From Paenibacillus sp. USDA918EY (lineage in GTDB: Bacteria; Bacillota; Bacilli; Paenibacillales; Paenibacillaceae), in the NCBI RefSeq assembly GCF_009870825.1, contig NZ_WTWY01000002.1:496001-560000 (forward strand): a stretch of DNA of 64,000 nucleotides, in the 5' to 3' direction. The notes beneath the pieces are model-generated. The model worked only from the letters and a program-made list of their open reading frames with translations, was not told the DNA's origin and did not search any database. Positions 17,001-26,007 of the stretch are shown one piece after another. The position numbers and the translations under genes were made by a program. The stretch's first letter is position 1. Each line of letters opens with the position of its first letter.

Positions 17001-17180
17001 TTACATTCGTTGAACAAAAATGAAGAGGACAACAATGCACGTTAACCCATAAAGGGTAATGACTTTTGTTCGAAACCTTTGCGACCCTTTTATACACGCT
17101 TTTGCAACGAAGTGAAGCGATACGCCGGAAATAACCAGGAATAAAAAGAACAACATGTAATCGAATAGTGTAGGAAACAT
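17001..17180 (-). CDS. Small two-helix membrane protein
   Basis: The 59-residue product begins MFPTLFDYMLFFLFLVISG, followed by a basic loop (KGSQRFRTK) and a second hydrophobic helix near the end. This predicts a small inner-membrane hairpin protein. GGAGG lies five bases before this ATG; an ATG four codons upstream overlaps the ribosome site and is unlikely. I recognise no family. It is the last gene of a short leftward pair with the DUF6220-like gene. Confidence 0.55.
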   Translation of the reverse strand: MFPTLFDYMLFFLFLVISGVSLHFVAKACIKGSQRFRTKVITLYGLTCIVVLFIFVQRM

Positions 17181-17242
17181 CTTTTCCTCCATTCCGATTG
17201 AAGACTGCCCGATTCGATGCCGAAGGCTTGATCACGGCCTCC

Positions 17243-17692
17243 CTATTTTGCTTTCGTGAGGGCTTGAGCCTTCCTTGCGATGTTCATGGTTTGGCCAAAC
17301 AACATGATGGCAAGGACGGGGTGCAGGGCGGATAAATATCCAACTCCGGACGGTAATTTAGCACAAACCGCTATCAAAACGACAAGAGCAATCAAACCAG
17401 CACTATGCAGACAAAGAGAACGCGGCAGCTTGGCGATTAAAGAAACCGCGAAGATCAGGACCGGCAAAATGATCAGCACCCTGGAAAAGCCGATATGACT
17501 GGCCCATTGAGCCGAATTCCAAAACAACGCAAGACCGGCAAGAAATATTTGAATCATAATCCCAATCGCAAATAACCATACCATTGCCTTATAGGCCAGA
17601 CGCATTCCGATTGCGAGCGGGGAGAGATTGGATATTTCCGCCTTGGGATCCCCGCCTTTAGGTTTGTCGCTGTTTAAGGATAAGTTACTCAT
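17243..17692 (-). CDS. Four-helix membrane protein, DUF6220-like
   Basis: The 149-residue protein has a polar N-terminus of about 30 residues and four hydrophobic segments. The last contains LHPVLAIMLFGQTMNIARKA, the HPV..LFG pattern typical of DUF6220 membrane proteins. The start at 17692 follows GAGG by seven bases; longer in-frame starts exist but lack a better site. Function is unknown. It is followed 62 bases on by the small membrane protein gene. Confidence 0.6.
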   Translation of the reverse strand: MSNLSLNSDKPKGGDPKAEISNLSPLAIGMRLAYKAMVWLFAIGIMIQIFLAGLALFWNSAQWASHIGFSRVLIILPVLIFAVSLIAKLPRSLCLHSAGLIALVVLIAVCAKLPSGVGYLSALHPVLAIMLFGQTMNIARKAQALTKAK

Positions 17693-17841
17693 CTTTGAAT
17701 CCTCGCTTTCGATAAAATAAGATGGTGTTTCTTGTTTTTTAAATGTTCTTCTCATTCTCCGGGGCTGCTCTCTTTCCACAGCCAGTGTACAAAACAATTA
17801 TTGAGAACTTGTGCAGATCTTCCTCTTTTTGCATGGACTTC

Positions 17842-17870
17842 TTCAAGATCCCGTTCAATCGCGGTATAAT
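17842..17870 (+). promoter_or_regulatory. Probable promoter of the orphan response regulator
   Basis: TTCAAG (17842-17847) and TATAAT (17865-17870) are separated by 17 bases. This gives a consensus -10 with a weak -35, about 60 bases before the regulator ATG. Confidence 0.5.
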
Positions 17871-17929
17871 TTCGGCAAGCGTTATATTTTCGTTGATGGA
17901 AGCCAACTAAAACGGAAAGATGTGATGGG

Positions 17930-18616
17930 ATGGAACCGAAGTTGCTGCTTGTGGAAGACGAGACGGGCTTGCTGGAGGAGATGCAAACCTATCTGCAGAA
18001 TGAGGGGTTTCGGGTATTGACCGCCCGCACCGGCAAGGAAGCGCTCGCGATGGCCCGAGCCGAACGGCCTGCCCTTGTCGTGCTGGATTGGATGCTCCCC
18101 GAAAAAAGCGGCATTGACGTATGCCGCGAATTAAGGCTAACGTCGGATTGCGGCATCATTATGGTCACGGCCCGATCGGATGAATCGGATAAAATCGTCG
18201 GCCTGGAAATCGGCGCGGACGATTATTTGACGAAGCCGTTCAGCTTGCGGGAGCTTGCTTCGCGCATCCGCGCGTTGCTTCGCCGCATGCGTGGACCCGA
18301 AGAAAGGCCAACGTTTATGGAAAGGGACAACCTGACCATATCCGAGGCCAAATGTCAGGTATTCAAAGACGGTCAAGAAATCCAATTGACACCGACCGAA
18401 TTCAAAATTTTGTACACGCTTGCCGCGCGTCCCGGTATCGTTTTTAGCCGCCTGCAATTGTTAAGGGCCGCACTGGAGGACGAATATGCGGGATATGAAC
18501 GGACGATGGATTCACATATCCGAAACCTCCGCCGAAAGCTGGAAGACGACGCGGCCAACCCCCGGTATATTCAGACCGTGTACGGTTTTGGATACCGCTT
18601 CGGCGAACGATCATGA
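17930..18616 (+). CDS. Orphan OmpR-family response regulator
   Basis: The 228-residue protein has a receiver with acidic residues in VEDETG, phospho-acceptor Asp in VVLDWMLPEKSG near residue 54 and Lys in DYLTKPFSLRE. Its winged helix contains TPTEFKILYTLAARPG and ends TVYGFGYRF. No kinase gene follows, although the stop codon overlaps an ATG in the ATGA style usual for regulator-kinase pairs; only a 47-codon remnant remains. It may be driven by a distant kinase or be decaying. The ribosome site is weak (GTGATGGG). Confidence 0.85.
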   Translation: MEPKLLLVEDETGLLEEMQTYLQNEGFRVLTARTGKEALAMARAERPALVVLDWMLPEKSGIDVCRELRLTSDCGIIMVTARSDESDKIVGLEIGADDYLTKPFSLRELASRIRALLRRMRGPEERPTFMERDNLTISEAKCQVFKDGQEIQLTPTEFKILYTLAARPGIVFSRLQLLRAALEDEYAGYERTMDSHIRNLRRKLEDDAANPRYIQTVYGFGYRFGERS

Positions 18617-18756
18617 AGCTGACAAATCATCTGGGGATAGATGGAGAATTGCAAAAGAGCCTTCACCGCAAAGCGGCAAAGGCTCTTAGAAGCGTTATGG
18701 ACCTGAAATATCAGAGGCGCTATCTAGCTGATGAGGCAAATAACCTCGCTCCTTAA
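18613..18756 (+). pseudogene. Possible 5' remnant of the cognate histidine kinase gene
   Basis: An ATG overlapping the regulator stop opens 47 codons beginning MKLTNHLGI, a typical kinase N-terminus. It then runs through a hairpin and stops at TAA 18754-18756 without any membrane helix. Kinase genes normally start with exactly this overlap, so I infer that the body was deleted. The evidence is positional only. Confidence 0.35.
18651..18692 (-). terminator. Probable terminator of the secreted propeller-like gene
   Basis: AAGAGCCTT (18655-18663) pairs with AAGGCTCTT (18679-18687), with CCGC/GCGG pairing inside the loop. On the minus strand it ends in CTCTTTTGC, a short U-run. It lies about 65 bases beyond the minus-strand stop. 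Confidence 0.55.
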
Positions 18757-19673
18757 ATCACCGAGCTCAGCTTTGCATAGGATAGCGTCTTTTTAATATA
18801 ACTCGAATCGCTGTAATACTTCGCGCCCGACTCGAAGTTGATGTACAAATTGCCCTTGATGATGGCCAAATCCTCGGACATGTTCGGGATTTTCATCGTT
18901 TTCTTCAGCTTGGGCGAGGACGCCTTCGTGTAAATGCGAAGGTATCCCGGGTTGTTCCGGCCGTACGATGTCGAGAAAATCAAATGGCTGCCCGTCACGG
19001 CAACGCCCTGCACCTTGGCCGGCGTTTTGTAGGTTACAATCGGGCTCGACGACGGATTCTCCGAACCGTTCAGATCGTACCTGTACAGGGAGGAGTTGTT
19101 TTTCTCGTCGAATTTGCCGACGTACAAGTCTCCGTCCGCTACGGTCGCGTAGGAGGATGCCTTCAGCTTGAAGCCTTTGTTCAGCTTCAGATGGCCGTTG
19201 TTTTTGGCGGCTGCAAGATCGCTCAGTTTGTAGCGCAGCATGTTGTATTTCGAATCTTTGGCATCCGTGGAGGAAGCGACCCAAAGATACGTTTTGGATA
19301 CGCCCATGCCGCCCACATGGCCGCTGTGGTATATGCTACCGGATTTTTTCTCGTCGGTCAGGTATACGTTTTTGACGAATTTCCCGGTGCTTGCGTCGAC
19401 GACGGCGATCAGGCTGTCCTTCACGGCGCTGCTGTTTTTCTTATGGTAATAATACGAAATGAGGATCCAGTTTTTGGCCGGATAATAGGTCATGCCCTGC
19501 GGCACGTAATACGTATCGAGATTCGGGATTTTCGGTCCCTTCTTGAACACCTTGTGATAGTCCGGAAACGGATCCGAAGCGGCGGATGCTTGGCCGGGCT
19601 GCGCACCAAGCAGCGACGCGCCGGCAATGATGACCGCAGTCATGACGGCAACAAGTTTTCGAAGCAGCGACAT
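18753..19673 (-). CDS. Secreted beta-propeller-like protein of unknown function
   Basis: The 306-residue protein has a signal peptide (MSLLRKLVAVMTAVIIAGAS, with likely cleavage near AQPGQASAAS). Its repeats have propeller-blade character, such as YVPQGMTYYPAKNWILISYY, SGHVGGMGVSKTYLWVASS, GDLYVGKF and EDLAIIKGNLYINF. No catalytic motif is recognised. Similar secreted proteins in Bacillales are usually annotated as hypothetical. ATG 19673 is preferred because AGGAGG lies eight bases upstream; the GTG three codons earlier would touch the ribosome site. It is monocistronic. Confidence 0.72.
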   Translation of the reverse strand: MSLLRKLVAVMTAVIIAGASLLGAQPGQASAASDPFPDYHKVFKKGPKIPNLDTYYVPQGMTYYPAKNWILISYYYHKKNSSAVKDSLIAVVDASTGKFVKNVYLTDEKKSGSIYHSGHVGGMGVSKTYLWVASSTDAKDSKYNMLRYKLSDLAAAKNNGHLKLNKGFKLKASSYATVADGDLYVGKFDEKNNSSLYRYDLNGSENPSSSPIVTYKTPAKVQGVAVTGSHLIFSTSYGRNNPGYLRIYTKASSPKLKKTMKIPNMSEDLAIIKGNLYINFESGAKYYSDSSYIKKTLSYAKLSSVI

Positions 19674-19992
19674 AAGCTGCACCTCCTGCTTTTCATAATG
19701 GCTAAATGATATTTATTCCGTCCGCCCCGACATAATGCTGCTGCGGATGGCGGCAGGGCAGAACACCCCTTCTTATCATAAGCCGTTATTTCGGCCTGCA
19801 GAAGTGAAGCGGTCCCTATTTTTCGGGCAAGCGAAAGTCCCATTTCATCCGTTCCCCCTTAGGAAAAGGGTTATGTCCTGCCCCCTCCAGCGGAAACGCC
19901 CGGGACTTTAGCCTCGGACCGGACCGTGGCATACTCGAACAAGCGCAGCCGTTCCTTCCAAACGCCTCTCTTTCAGCGCAGGTTCAAACGCA
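19674..19992. other. Gene-free spacer
   Basis: Apart from the ribosome site of the secreted protein (AGGAGG just after 19680), I see no ORF with a ribosome site, no strong hairpin with a T-run and no repeat. The promoter of the minus-strand secreted protein must be here but could not be assigned. Confidence 0.4.
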
Positions 19993-21024
19993 TTACCGGG
20001 CGTTTTTCCCCGTCTCCTTCCATCGTGCCAGCAGCTCGGACCGGGCCATTGCTGCGACGTCAAACCGGTAACTGGTCAGCAGTTCTTCGGCTTTGACGCC
20101 GGCCAGCAGCGTGTTGGGCTTGATGGCCGGGATCACCGGGAGGGAGTACGCCGCATTCATGTATGCCGTTTGCGCGCTTTTGGAAAGCACGAAATCGGCG
20201 AGTTTTTTCGCCGCGGCTTTGTTGTCCCCGCTTTTGAGGATCGATACCGCCCCGATCTCCCACCCCGCCTGCGGCGGAATCGCGGAATGGATTGCATACC
20301 CGGAGCTGACGAAACGCAGCTGGTCGCCCAAAAAGCTGACGCCGGCCGCGACGTCTCCGACAGCCAAACGCTGCGCCGAAGAAATGCCCGAAAAGGTGGT
20401 CGAGGAGCTCTGCGACTTCAGCGCATGCATCAGCGCAACCGCCTCATCCGTCCCCCGCTGCTGCGCGAGCGAAGCGAGAAGCGTGTAGCCGGTACCGGAC
20501 GTCTCCGGATCCGGGATTTCGATTTTCCCCTTCAGCTCCGGACGAAGCAAATCTTCGTAACGCTCGGGAAAAGGCAGCGGCGCTAGCCCGGGGTCTTCCT
20601 TCCATACCCGTTCATTGACGCCGATGGCGAGCGCCCCCATGTACATGCCGGTCCAATAACCTTCCTTGTCTTTGTAGGCGTCCGGGATCTTGTCGCTCAT
20701 GCGCGGCGCATACCGCAGCAGCTTGCCGCTGCTTTTCAGCTGCTCGTGCAAATCGGCCGGTCCGCCAAGCACCACGTCGATCCCGGTTTTGTTCATCGTC
20801 AGCAGATGATAGCTGGCTTCGCCGCTGGACATCCGGATCACTTCGTAGGCTTGGCCCGTTTCCTTTTTGAATTTTTCGAGCAGCATGCGCCCTTCGTCCT
20901 CCTGGAAAATGACGTACACCTTCAGGGGCGGTTTGGCCGTTTTTCCCGGGTACCCCTTATACATCCATCCCGCGGCCAATACGATGATGGCGGCCAGAAC
21001 CAAAAACATGCTCCCTTTTTTCAT
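19993..21024 (-). CDS. Membrane-anchored periplasmic-type binding protein 2 (Fe3+/anion family)
   Basis: The 343-residue protein has an N-terminal hydrophobic anchor (MKKGSMFLVLAAIIVLAAGW) without a lipobox Cys. A type 2 binding fold follows, of the AfuA/FbpA-like group that binds iron, phosphonates or phosphorylated sugars. It parallels the first binding protein of the operon along its length: VYVIFQEDE, VLGGPADLHE, KDKEGYWTGMYMG, DPETSGTGYTLLASLAQ and GVSFLGDQL all have counterparts. It lies at the operon end, separated from the ATPase gene by a terminator and a structured element, so it may be expressed separately. The start is set by GAGGGG upstream and the anchor. Confidence 0.82.
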   Translation of the reverse strand: MKKGSMFLVLAAIIVLAAGWMYKGYPGKTAKPPLKVYVIFQEDEGRMLLEKFKKETGQAYEVIRMSSGEASYHLLTMNKTGIDVVLGGPADLHEQLKSSGKLLRYAPRMSDKIPDAYKDKEGYWTGMYMGALAIGVNERVWKEDPGLAPLPFPERYEDLLRPELKGKIEIPDPETSGTGYTLLASLAQQRGTDEAVALMHALKSQSSSTTFSGISSAQRLAVGDVAAGVSFLGDQLRFVSSGYAIHSAIPPQAGWEIGAVSILKSGDNKAAAKKLADFVLSKSAQTAYMNAAYSLPVIPAIKPNTLLAGVKAEELLTSYRFDVAAMARSELLARWKETGKNAR

Positions 21025-21072
21025 CCCTCGACTCTCCCCTCTTGCCTTACGCCTAAAACAACTTGAAACGTG

Positions 21073-21136
21073 AAATAGCCCCACAAAGTGGTGCTTTGGC
21101 TTCGAAGCCGATTCAGGTACTTTGCGGGGACCCCGG
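21073..21136 (-). ncRNA. Structured intergenic element, copy A
   Basis: On the minus strand, CCCCGCAAAGT can pair with ACTTTGTGGGG to enclose the hairpin GGCTTCGAAGCC, and CCAC/GTGG offers a competing short hairpin. The same layout and most unpaired bases recur at 62263-62330. It lies after the ATPase terminator and about 50 bases before the second binding-protein gene. It could be a cis-regulatory RNA or a dispersed repeat. I cannot match it to a named riboswitch. Confidence 0.5.
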
Positions 21137-21155
21137 AAATTAAAAATTCGATGCT

Positions 21156-21184
21156 AAAAAGGAAAACGACATTGTTTTCCTTTT
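21156..21184 (-). terminator. Terminator after the transporter ATPase gene
   Basis: AAAAGGAAAAC pairs with GTTTTCCTTTT around a six-base loop, with T-runs on both sides. It is about 55 bases beyond the ATPase stop on the minus strand. Confidence 0.7.
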
Positions 21185-21237
21185 CCTTTTTTATCCATGG
21201 CAAGATCGAAACGGATCGAATCTGCATGGGGTGCAGG

Positions 21238-22323
21238 CTAAGCTTGATCCCCATCGTCAGGAATGATATGAATTTTGTCGGCCGCCGCCCCAAAAGCAAC
21301 TTCGCCGTCGTAGGTCGTTTGCCCAACGTCGTAGGCGTCGACGATCCACTCTTTGCCTTCGTCATCCAAAATGAAATACCGTTCCTTCTCGCCCAGGAAC
21401 ATGGAGGATTTCACCTTGCCTTTCATCTGAAACGGATACCCTTCGGGCGGATTCAGCCGCAAAGACTCCGGCCGGATGCTGAGAACCGCCTTTTGGTTCG
21501 CAGTCCACGATTCGTCCGTCTTCAATAGCGCCCGGCGCCCTTTGCCGTAAACGACGGCGGCTTGATCCCCTTCCTGACGTTCGATCGTCGCTTCGATGAA
21601 ATTGGTGGTGCCGATAAAATCCGCGACGTACCGGGTACGCGGCTTGTAGTATATTTCATGCGGCGTGCCGTATTGATCGATTTTTCCTTTGTTAAACACG
21701 ACGATGTAATCGGACATCGACAACGCCTCAAGCTGGTCATGCGTCACGTAAATGACGGTCAAGCCAAGCTCCTGCTGAATATTGCGCAGCTCGACGCGAA
21801 CCTCCTCGCGCAGCTTGGCATCGAGGTTGCTCAGCGGCTCGTCGAGCAGGATGATCGGCGAATTCATGACGAGCGCCCGCGCCATCGCCACGCGCTGCTG
21901 CTGGCCGCCCGACATTTCATGCGGATAACGCTGCTCCAGACCCGTCAGCTTCACCTGGGCCAAAGCCGCCTGCACCCGCTGCTGCACCTCCGCCTCCGGG
22001 CGTTTTTGCATGTCCAGCCCATACGCGACGTTGTCGAAAACGGTCATATGCGGGAACAGGGCGTATTCCTGAAACACCATCGGCGTTCCCCTTTTGTATG
22101 GGGGCAAGTCGTTCACCATGTTGCCGTCGATCCATACTTCCCCCTGGTCAACGGTGTAAAATCCGGCGATCGAACGCAAAAGCGTCGTTTTGCCGCAGCC
22201 GCTCGGGCCGAGAAAGGTAATGAATTTGCCGCGTTCGATTTGCAGATTGATATGCTTAAGGACGTGATTTTGCCCGAATACCTTGTTGACGTCTTTCAAA
22301 TCAAGCAGTACCTGTGGTTCCAC
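21238..22323 (-). CDS. ABC transporter ATPase, Fe3+/anion uptake (FbpC/AfuC-like)
   Basis: The 361-residue ATPase has Walker A GPSGCGKTT near residue 39, the Q-loop in VFQEYALFPHMTV, the signature MSGGQQQRVA, Walker B IILLDEPLSNLD and the H-loop VTHDQLEA. A C-terminal TOBE-like regulatory region (about 240-361) follows, with RPESLRLNPP. This is the organisation of the iron/spermidine/phosphonate-type importers. It lies 48 bases after the fused permease gene in the leftward operon and powers that permease. Substrate is unknown. Confidence 0.88.
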   Translation of the reverse strand: MEPQVLLDLKDVNKVFGQNHVLKHINLQIERGKFITFLGPSGCGKTTLLRSIAGFYTVDQGEVWIDGNMVNDLPPYKRGTPMVFQEYALFPHMTVFDNVAYGLDMQKRPEAEVQQRVQAALAQVKLTGLEQRYPHEMSGGQQQRVAMARALVMNSPIILLDEPLSNLDAKLREEVRVELRNIQQELGLTVIYVTHDQLEALSMSDYIVVFNKGKIDQYGTPHEIYYKPRTRYVADFIGTTNFIEATIERQEGDQAAVVYGKGRRALLKTDESWTANQKAVLSIRPESLRLNPPEGYPFQMKGKVKSSMFLGEKERYFILDDEGKEWIVDAYDVGQTTYDGEVAFGAAADKIHIIPDDGDQA

Positions 22324-22371
22324 TTTTGTCCACTCCCTGTTTTTCCAGTTTTGCCGCGGGGCTCATGCAGC

Positions 22372-24027
22372 TTAGAAATCGAATATTTTCACCTTCAAGC
22401 GGAAAATCAGCTTGATGATGCCCAGCGTGCCAAGTGTCGCGCCCATAAGTCCGACCGCAACGGCCGCCGCCCAGTAGTAGGTTCCCGTCTCCGCATAGTT
22501 GAAGATCGACACGGCCGCAACCACCCATTTGGGGGTAATCAGGAAAATGATCGTGCTGAGCGTATTCATGTTTTTCATGAACGCGTACACGAAGTTGGCC
22601 ACGATCGTTTTTTGCAGCATCGGGAAAATGATCGTTGTCAGCGTCTTGCGGCTGTTCGCCCCGAGATTGGTCGCCGCCTCCTCGATCGATTTGTCCACCT
22701 GCTTGAAGGAAGCGGTCAATCCGCGGTAGCCGACGGGCATTTGCTTCAGCAGCATCGCCATGACGATCAGGACGGCAGAACCCTGCAGTACGATCGGGCC
22801 TTTGCTGAAGGTGACGATGAGGGCCAGGCCGACGAACGTGCCCGGAAGCGCGATCGGCAGCACCGCGCTGAAATCGAGCAGCTTTTTGCCCGGAAAGGGC
22901 TTGCGGACGACGATATAAGCGAGAACAAGCGCAAACGCTACCGCCAAAATCGCGCTCACGAGCGAAAGCACCAAGCTGTTCATGACCGCCGGACTGGAGG
23001 AGCTGAACACGACCTTCATCAAATGGTCCAGCGTAAACGTATTGTCGCGCCCGAAGTTTTTCGTGAAAGCAAACAACACCGTAATGGCGAACATCGAAAT
23101 GATGAAAACCGAAATCAAAGCGTTAAAAATAAACAGCAGCACGTCGGTGCTCCGGGAGGTCGTGATCCGCTTCAGCCCGGAAACCGGCTTGCCGGTCACG
23201 GTCGAATAGGAACCCTTGGACAGCACTTTGTTTTGCAGCCAAAACACGAGCAGCGCCGGAACGACGAGAATGATCCCCATCACCGAAGCCAGGCCCGGCT
23301 CATTGTTGATGATCTCCCCGTAAATCTCGACCGCAAGCAGCGAATAGTTGCCGCCGATCAGCTTCGGGTTCCCGAAGTCGGCGAAGCAGTTGATCGCCAC
23401 CAGCAAAAAAGCGTTGATGACGCCCGGCAGCGCCAGCTTGAACGTAATGGTCCGGAACAGCCGGAAACCTCTCGCGCCCAGGTTTTGGGCGGCAATTTCG
23501 AGATTCGGCGAGATGGAGCGCAGCACGCCCGTAATCGTCATGTATGCCAGCGGGAAATAGGAAATCGTCTGCACGATCCACAGCCCCGGCAGGCCGTATA
23601 AATCAAGCTCCACATGGAATACGGAGTTCATCCATTGCGATATCATGCCCCCGCGGCCGAACAGCAGCAGAAACGCCAGACCGCTCATGACCGACGGCGC
23701 CAACAGCGGAATAAACGCGATGATGCGGAAAAACTTTTTGCCCGCGATGTTGCTGTAATGAATGGCATACGCGTAAATAAAGCCGATCACCGTCGCCGTC
23801 ACCGCGGACAGCGTAGAACTGACGACGGTATTCAGCAGCGCCCGGCCGTAGCGGGGTTTGCTGAAAAACGCGCCCCAGTTGTCGAAACCCGAGGTGAACA
23901 CGACGACGATCAGCGGATAAATGACGAACAGAATCAATACGATAAAACTGGTCAACACCAAAACCAGGGAGGACGGATCCCTCAGCAGCCGGCTGAGCGA
24001 CTCCCGGGTGCCTTTTTTCTCTTTCAT
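22372..24027 (-). CDS. ABC transporter permease, two fused modules (FbpB/AfuB-like)
   Basis: The 551-residue protein contains two complete permease modules in tandem, each with an EAA-type coupling motif: AAQNLGARGFRLFRTITF in the first half and EAATNLGANSRKTLTTIIF in the second. About twelve helices are expected. Such fused permeases belong to Fe3+, thiamine and phosphonate/sugar-phosphate importers. Both halves of the channel are thus encoded by this gene. It sits between the first binding protein (88 bases upstream) and the ATPase. Confidence 0.88.
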   Translation of the reverse strand: MKEKKGTRESLSRLLRDPSSLVLVLTSFIVLILFVIYPLIVVVFTSGFDNWGAFFSKPRYGRALLNTVVSSTLSAVTATVIGFIYAYAIHYSNIAGKKFFRIIAFIPLLAPSVMSGLAFLLLFGRGGMISQWMNSVFHVELDLYGLPGLWIVQTISYFPLAYMTITGVLRSISPNLEIAAQNLGARGFRLFRTITFKLALPGVINAFLLVAINCFADFGNPKLIGGNYSLLAVEIYGEIINNEPGLASVMGIILVVPALLVFWLQNKVLSKGSYSTVTGKPVSGLKRITTSRSTDVLLFIFNALISVFIISMFAITVLFAFTKNFGRDNTFTLDHLMKVVFSSSSPAVMNSLVLSLVSAILAVAFALVLAYIVVRKPFPGKKLLDFSAVLPIALPGTFVGLALIVTFSKGPIVLQGSAVLIVMAMLLKQMPVGYRGLTASFKQVDKSIEEAATNLGANSRKTLTTIIFPMLQKTIVANFVYAFMKNMNTLSTIIFLITPKWVVAAVSIFNYAETGTYYWAAAVAVGLMGATLGTLGIIKLIFRLKVKIFDF

Positions 24028-24115
24028 GGGGTAGGGCTCCCACCTTTCTTCTGTCTATCCATGAAGGGGCAGCAATCACCCATGAAGGTGGTGCATGCCC
24101 CCGGCGGCTGTTCGA

Positions 24116-25153
24116 TTATCTCAAGCTTTTTAAGGCGTTTTGCAGATCTTTGCGCTGCTCGGCCGCTTTCCAAAGATCGTATGCCGTATTGTACTTGGTC
24201 GTTTTGATGTCGATGCCGCCCTGAGGAATAGGCACGGAAGGTTTCACGGAGACGGCGTACGCGGACTGGGTGTACAACTCGCCCGGCTCGTTCGTGAGCA
24301 TGAAGTCCATCAGCTTTTTCGCGGCTTTCGTATTCGGTCCGCCTTTCACGATCGACAGGCCGCCTACCTCGTATCCGGCGGCTTCCGGAACGATGCTGTG
24401 GATCGGGTTGCCCTGGTTTTTGATTTTGAGCTGGTCGCCCAGGAAAGTAACGCCGATCGTGTACTCTCCTTTGGCTGCCTTCTGGATCGGCTCGATGCCG
24501 GATTTCGGTCTTTCCTTCAGATTCGGCAGAAGATCTCGCATGTAGTTCAGCATTTCGTCTTCTCCCCACACCTGCGCAAGCGATGCGACCGCCGTATACG
24601 CCGTGCCGGAGGTGGCCGGGTCGGACATGCCGATTTCGCCTTTGAATTTCGGATCGAGCAGATCCTTGAACGTTTCCGGATACGGGTCGCTGCCGTATTT
24701 CTCTTTCCAGCGTTCCTCGTTGATGCCGATCGCGACGGGATTCAGATAGAACCCGGTCCAGTAGCCGTCCTTGTCTTTCATGTTGTCCGGCACGTCGGAG
24801 GCGTTCGGCGAAACGTAAGCCTCCAGCGCTCCGGCCTTTCGCAGCACCTCATGCGAGTCGGCAGGTCCGCCCATCAGAAAATCCGCCTGCGGGTTCAGCA
24901 TTTCGTTCTGCACGCGGGAAACCGCTTCGCCGCTTGGAAGTCGCAAAATGTCGTAATCGATGCCCGTTTCTTCCTTGAACTTATCCAAAATCTTTCGCGC
25001 TTCTTCCTCCTGGAAGATGGAGTAGACGGTAATTTTCTCTTTGCTTTTGCCGCCGAACACCCCTGCTTTGTATAAGAAAAATCCCCCGACCAAAATGACG
25101 ATCGCCGCCATCACGATAATAAGCGAGCTATTGCTTTTCCTTCTGGACGCCAT
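24116..25153 (-). CDS. Membrane-anchored binding protein 1 (Fe3+/anion family)
   Basis: The 345-residue protein has an N-terminal helix (SLIIVMAAIVILVGGFFLY) as anchor and no lipobox Cys. The binding domain includes TVYSIFQEEEA, FLMGGPADSHEVL, KDGYWTGFYLNP, GTAYTAVASLAQVWG and GVTFLGDQL. The family covers Fe3+, 2-aminoethylphosphonate and hexose/glycerate phosphates, and the ligand residues cannot be decided by eye. The position directly after the kinase and the anchored protein suggests that the two-component system responds to the same ligand. It is paralogous to the protein encoded at 19993-21024. Confidence 0.85.
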   Translation of the reverse strand: MASRRKSNSSLIIVMAAIVILVGGFFLYKAGVFGGKSKEKITVYSIFQEEEARKILDKFKEETGIDYDILRLPSGEAVSRVQNEMLNPQADFLMGGPADSHEVLRKAGALEAYVSPNASDVPDNMKDKDGYWTGFYLNPVAIGINEERWKEKYGSDPYPETFKDLLDPKFKGEIGMSDPATSGTAYTAVASLAQVWGEDEMLNYMRDLLPNLKERPKSGIEPIQKAAKGEYTIGVTFLGDQLKIKNQGNPIHSIVPEAAGYEVGGLSIVKGGPNTKAAKKLMDFMLTNEPGELYTQSAYAVSVKPSVPIPQGGIDIKTTKYNTAYDLWKAAEQRKDLQNALKSLR

Positions 25154-25172
25154 ACTTCAAACCATCCCTTCA

Positions 25173-25964
25173 CTATGTTCCTGAGGCAACGTTAAGTTTG
25201 AAATAGGCTCTTTGGTTCGTCTCATCCAGCAAATCGTATACCACCATGTAAGCGCTGTTAAAGCGGTCGATGTGAAGCCAATGCTTTTTCCCCTGCCCGG
25301 AAGCCTGCAGCGAGATGACGAAATGCCTGTCCGGCTGCCTCGTCAGTTCCTCGAAACGGCTGAAGTCGATGACGCGGGCGGCGGTGCGGATCTGCACCGT
25401 CAGCGCCGTGCGGTCCGCTTCGGACAGCCGCAGCATGTCGCCGTTTTTCAGGGCGTAGACTTCATTGGCCGGATTTTCGACCGCCATGCCGATCGTGGAC
25501 GGCGTAAATACCTTGTCGATCAGCATGCTTTGCAGCTTGCGGATGTTTGCGCTTACATTCAGCGAATTGACGGATACGTCCCCGAACCGGAACGCGCTCG
25601 TCTGCACCTGAAACGGAACATCCTCCTGATCCAGGTAAACGATGCTGCCGCTAAGCAGCAGGCGCGCATCCTTGACGGTGCGTTCCTCGCGGCCGGCGGT
25701 CAACAAAGCCGAAAACGCGGACTTCAGAGACAGCAGTTCCTTCGGATCGTCCAAAACGACCTTGCCGAGGCCCGGATAGTTCAAGTCGATCCGCATCGGG
25801 ATGCCCGCAAAACGCTCCGATTGTTCCTGCTGGGGCGAAAGCGTGCGGACCTCGTCCAGCGGAATCCGGAAGGTATAGGAGCAAATGCCGATCAGGATGC
25901 AGCCGATGACGGCTTGCACCAGAATGAGGCGGAACCATGAAAGCCCTTTCTTTTCCTCTGGCAT
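25173..25964 (-). CDS. Membrane-anchored protein linked to the two-component transporter operon
   Basis: The 263-residue protein has a short cytosolic tail, one helix (LILVQAVIGCILIGICSY, about 13-31) and an extracytoplasmic domain with no recognised catalytic motif. Position between kinase and binding protein (43 bases after the kinase, 19 before the binding protein) suggests a sensor accessory, like other single-pass modulators of Bacillales kinases. It could resemble DUF3919-type proteins, but I am not certain. Function remains inferred from context only. Confidence 0.6.
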   Translation of the reverse strand: MPEEKKGLSWFRLILVQAVIGCILIGICSYTFRIPLDEVRTLSPQQEQSERFAGIPMRIDLNYPGLGKVVLDDPKELLSLKSAFSALLTAGREERTVKDARLLLSGSIVYLDQEDVPFQVQTSAFRFGDVSVNSLNVSANIRKLQSMLIDKVFTPSTIGMAVENPANEVYALKNGDMLRLSEADRTALTVQIRTAARVIDFSRFEELTRQPDRHFVISLQASGQGKKHWLHIDRFNSAYMVVYDLLDETNQRAYFKLNVASGT

Positions 25965-26007
25965 TCACTTTAACCTCCTTTTTTCTCAGAAAAATTGAAA
26001 CTTTGTA

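Noticed and set aside
21562..23601. 679-codon plus-strand ORF
   Set aside because: It is the shadow of the ATPase and permease genes on the other strand, with His/Arg/Asp-rich composition and no recognisable domain.
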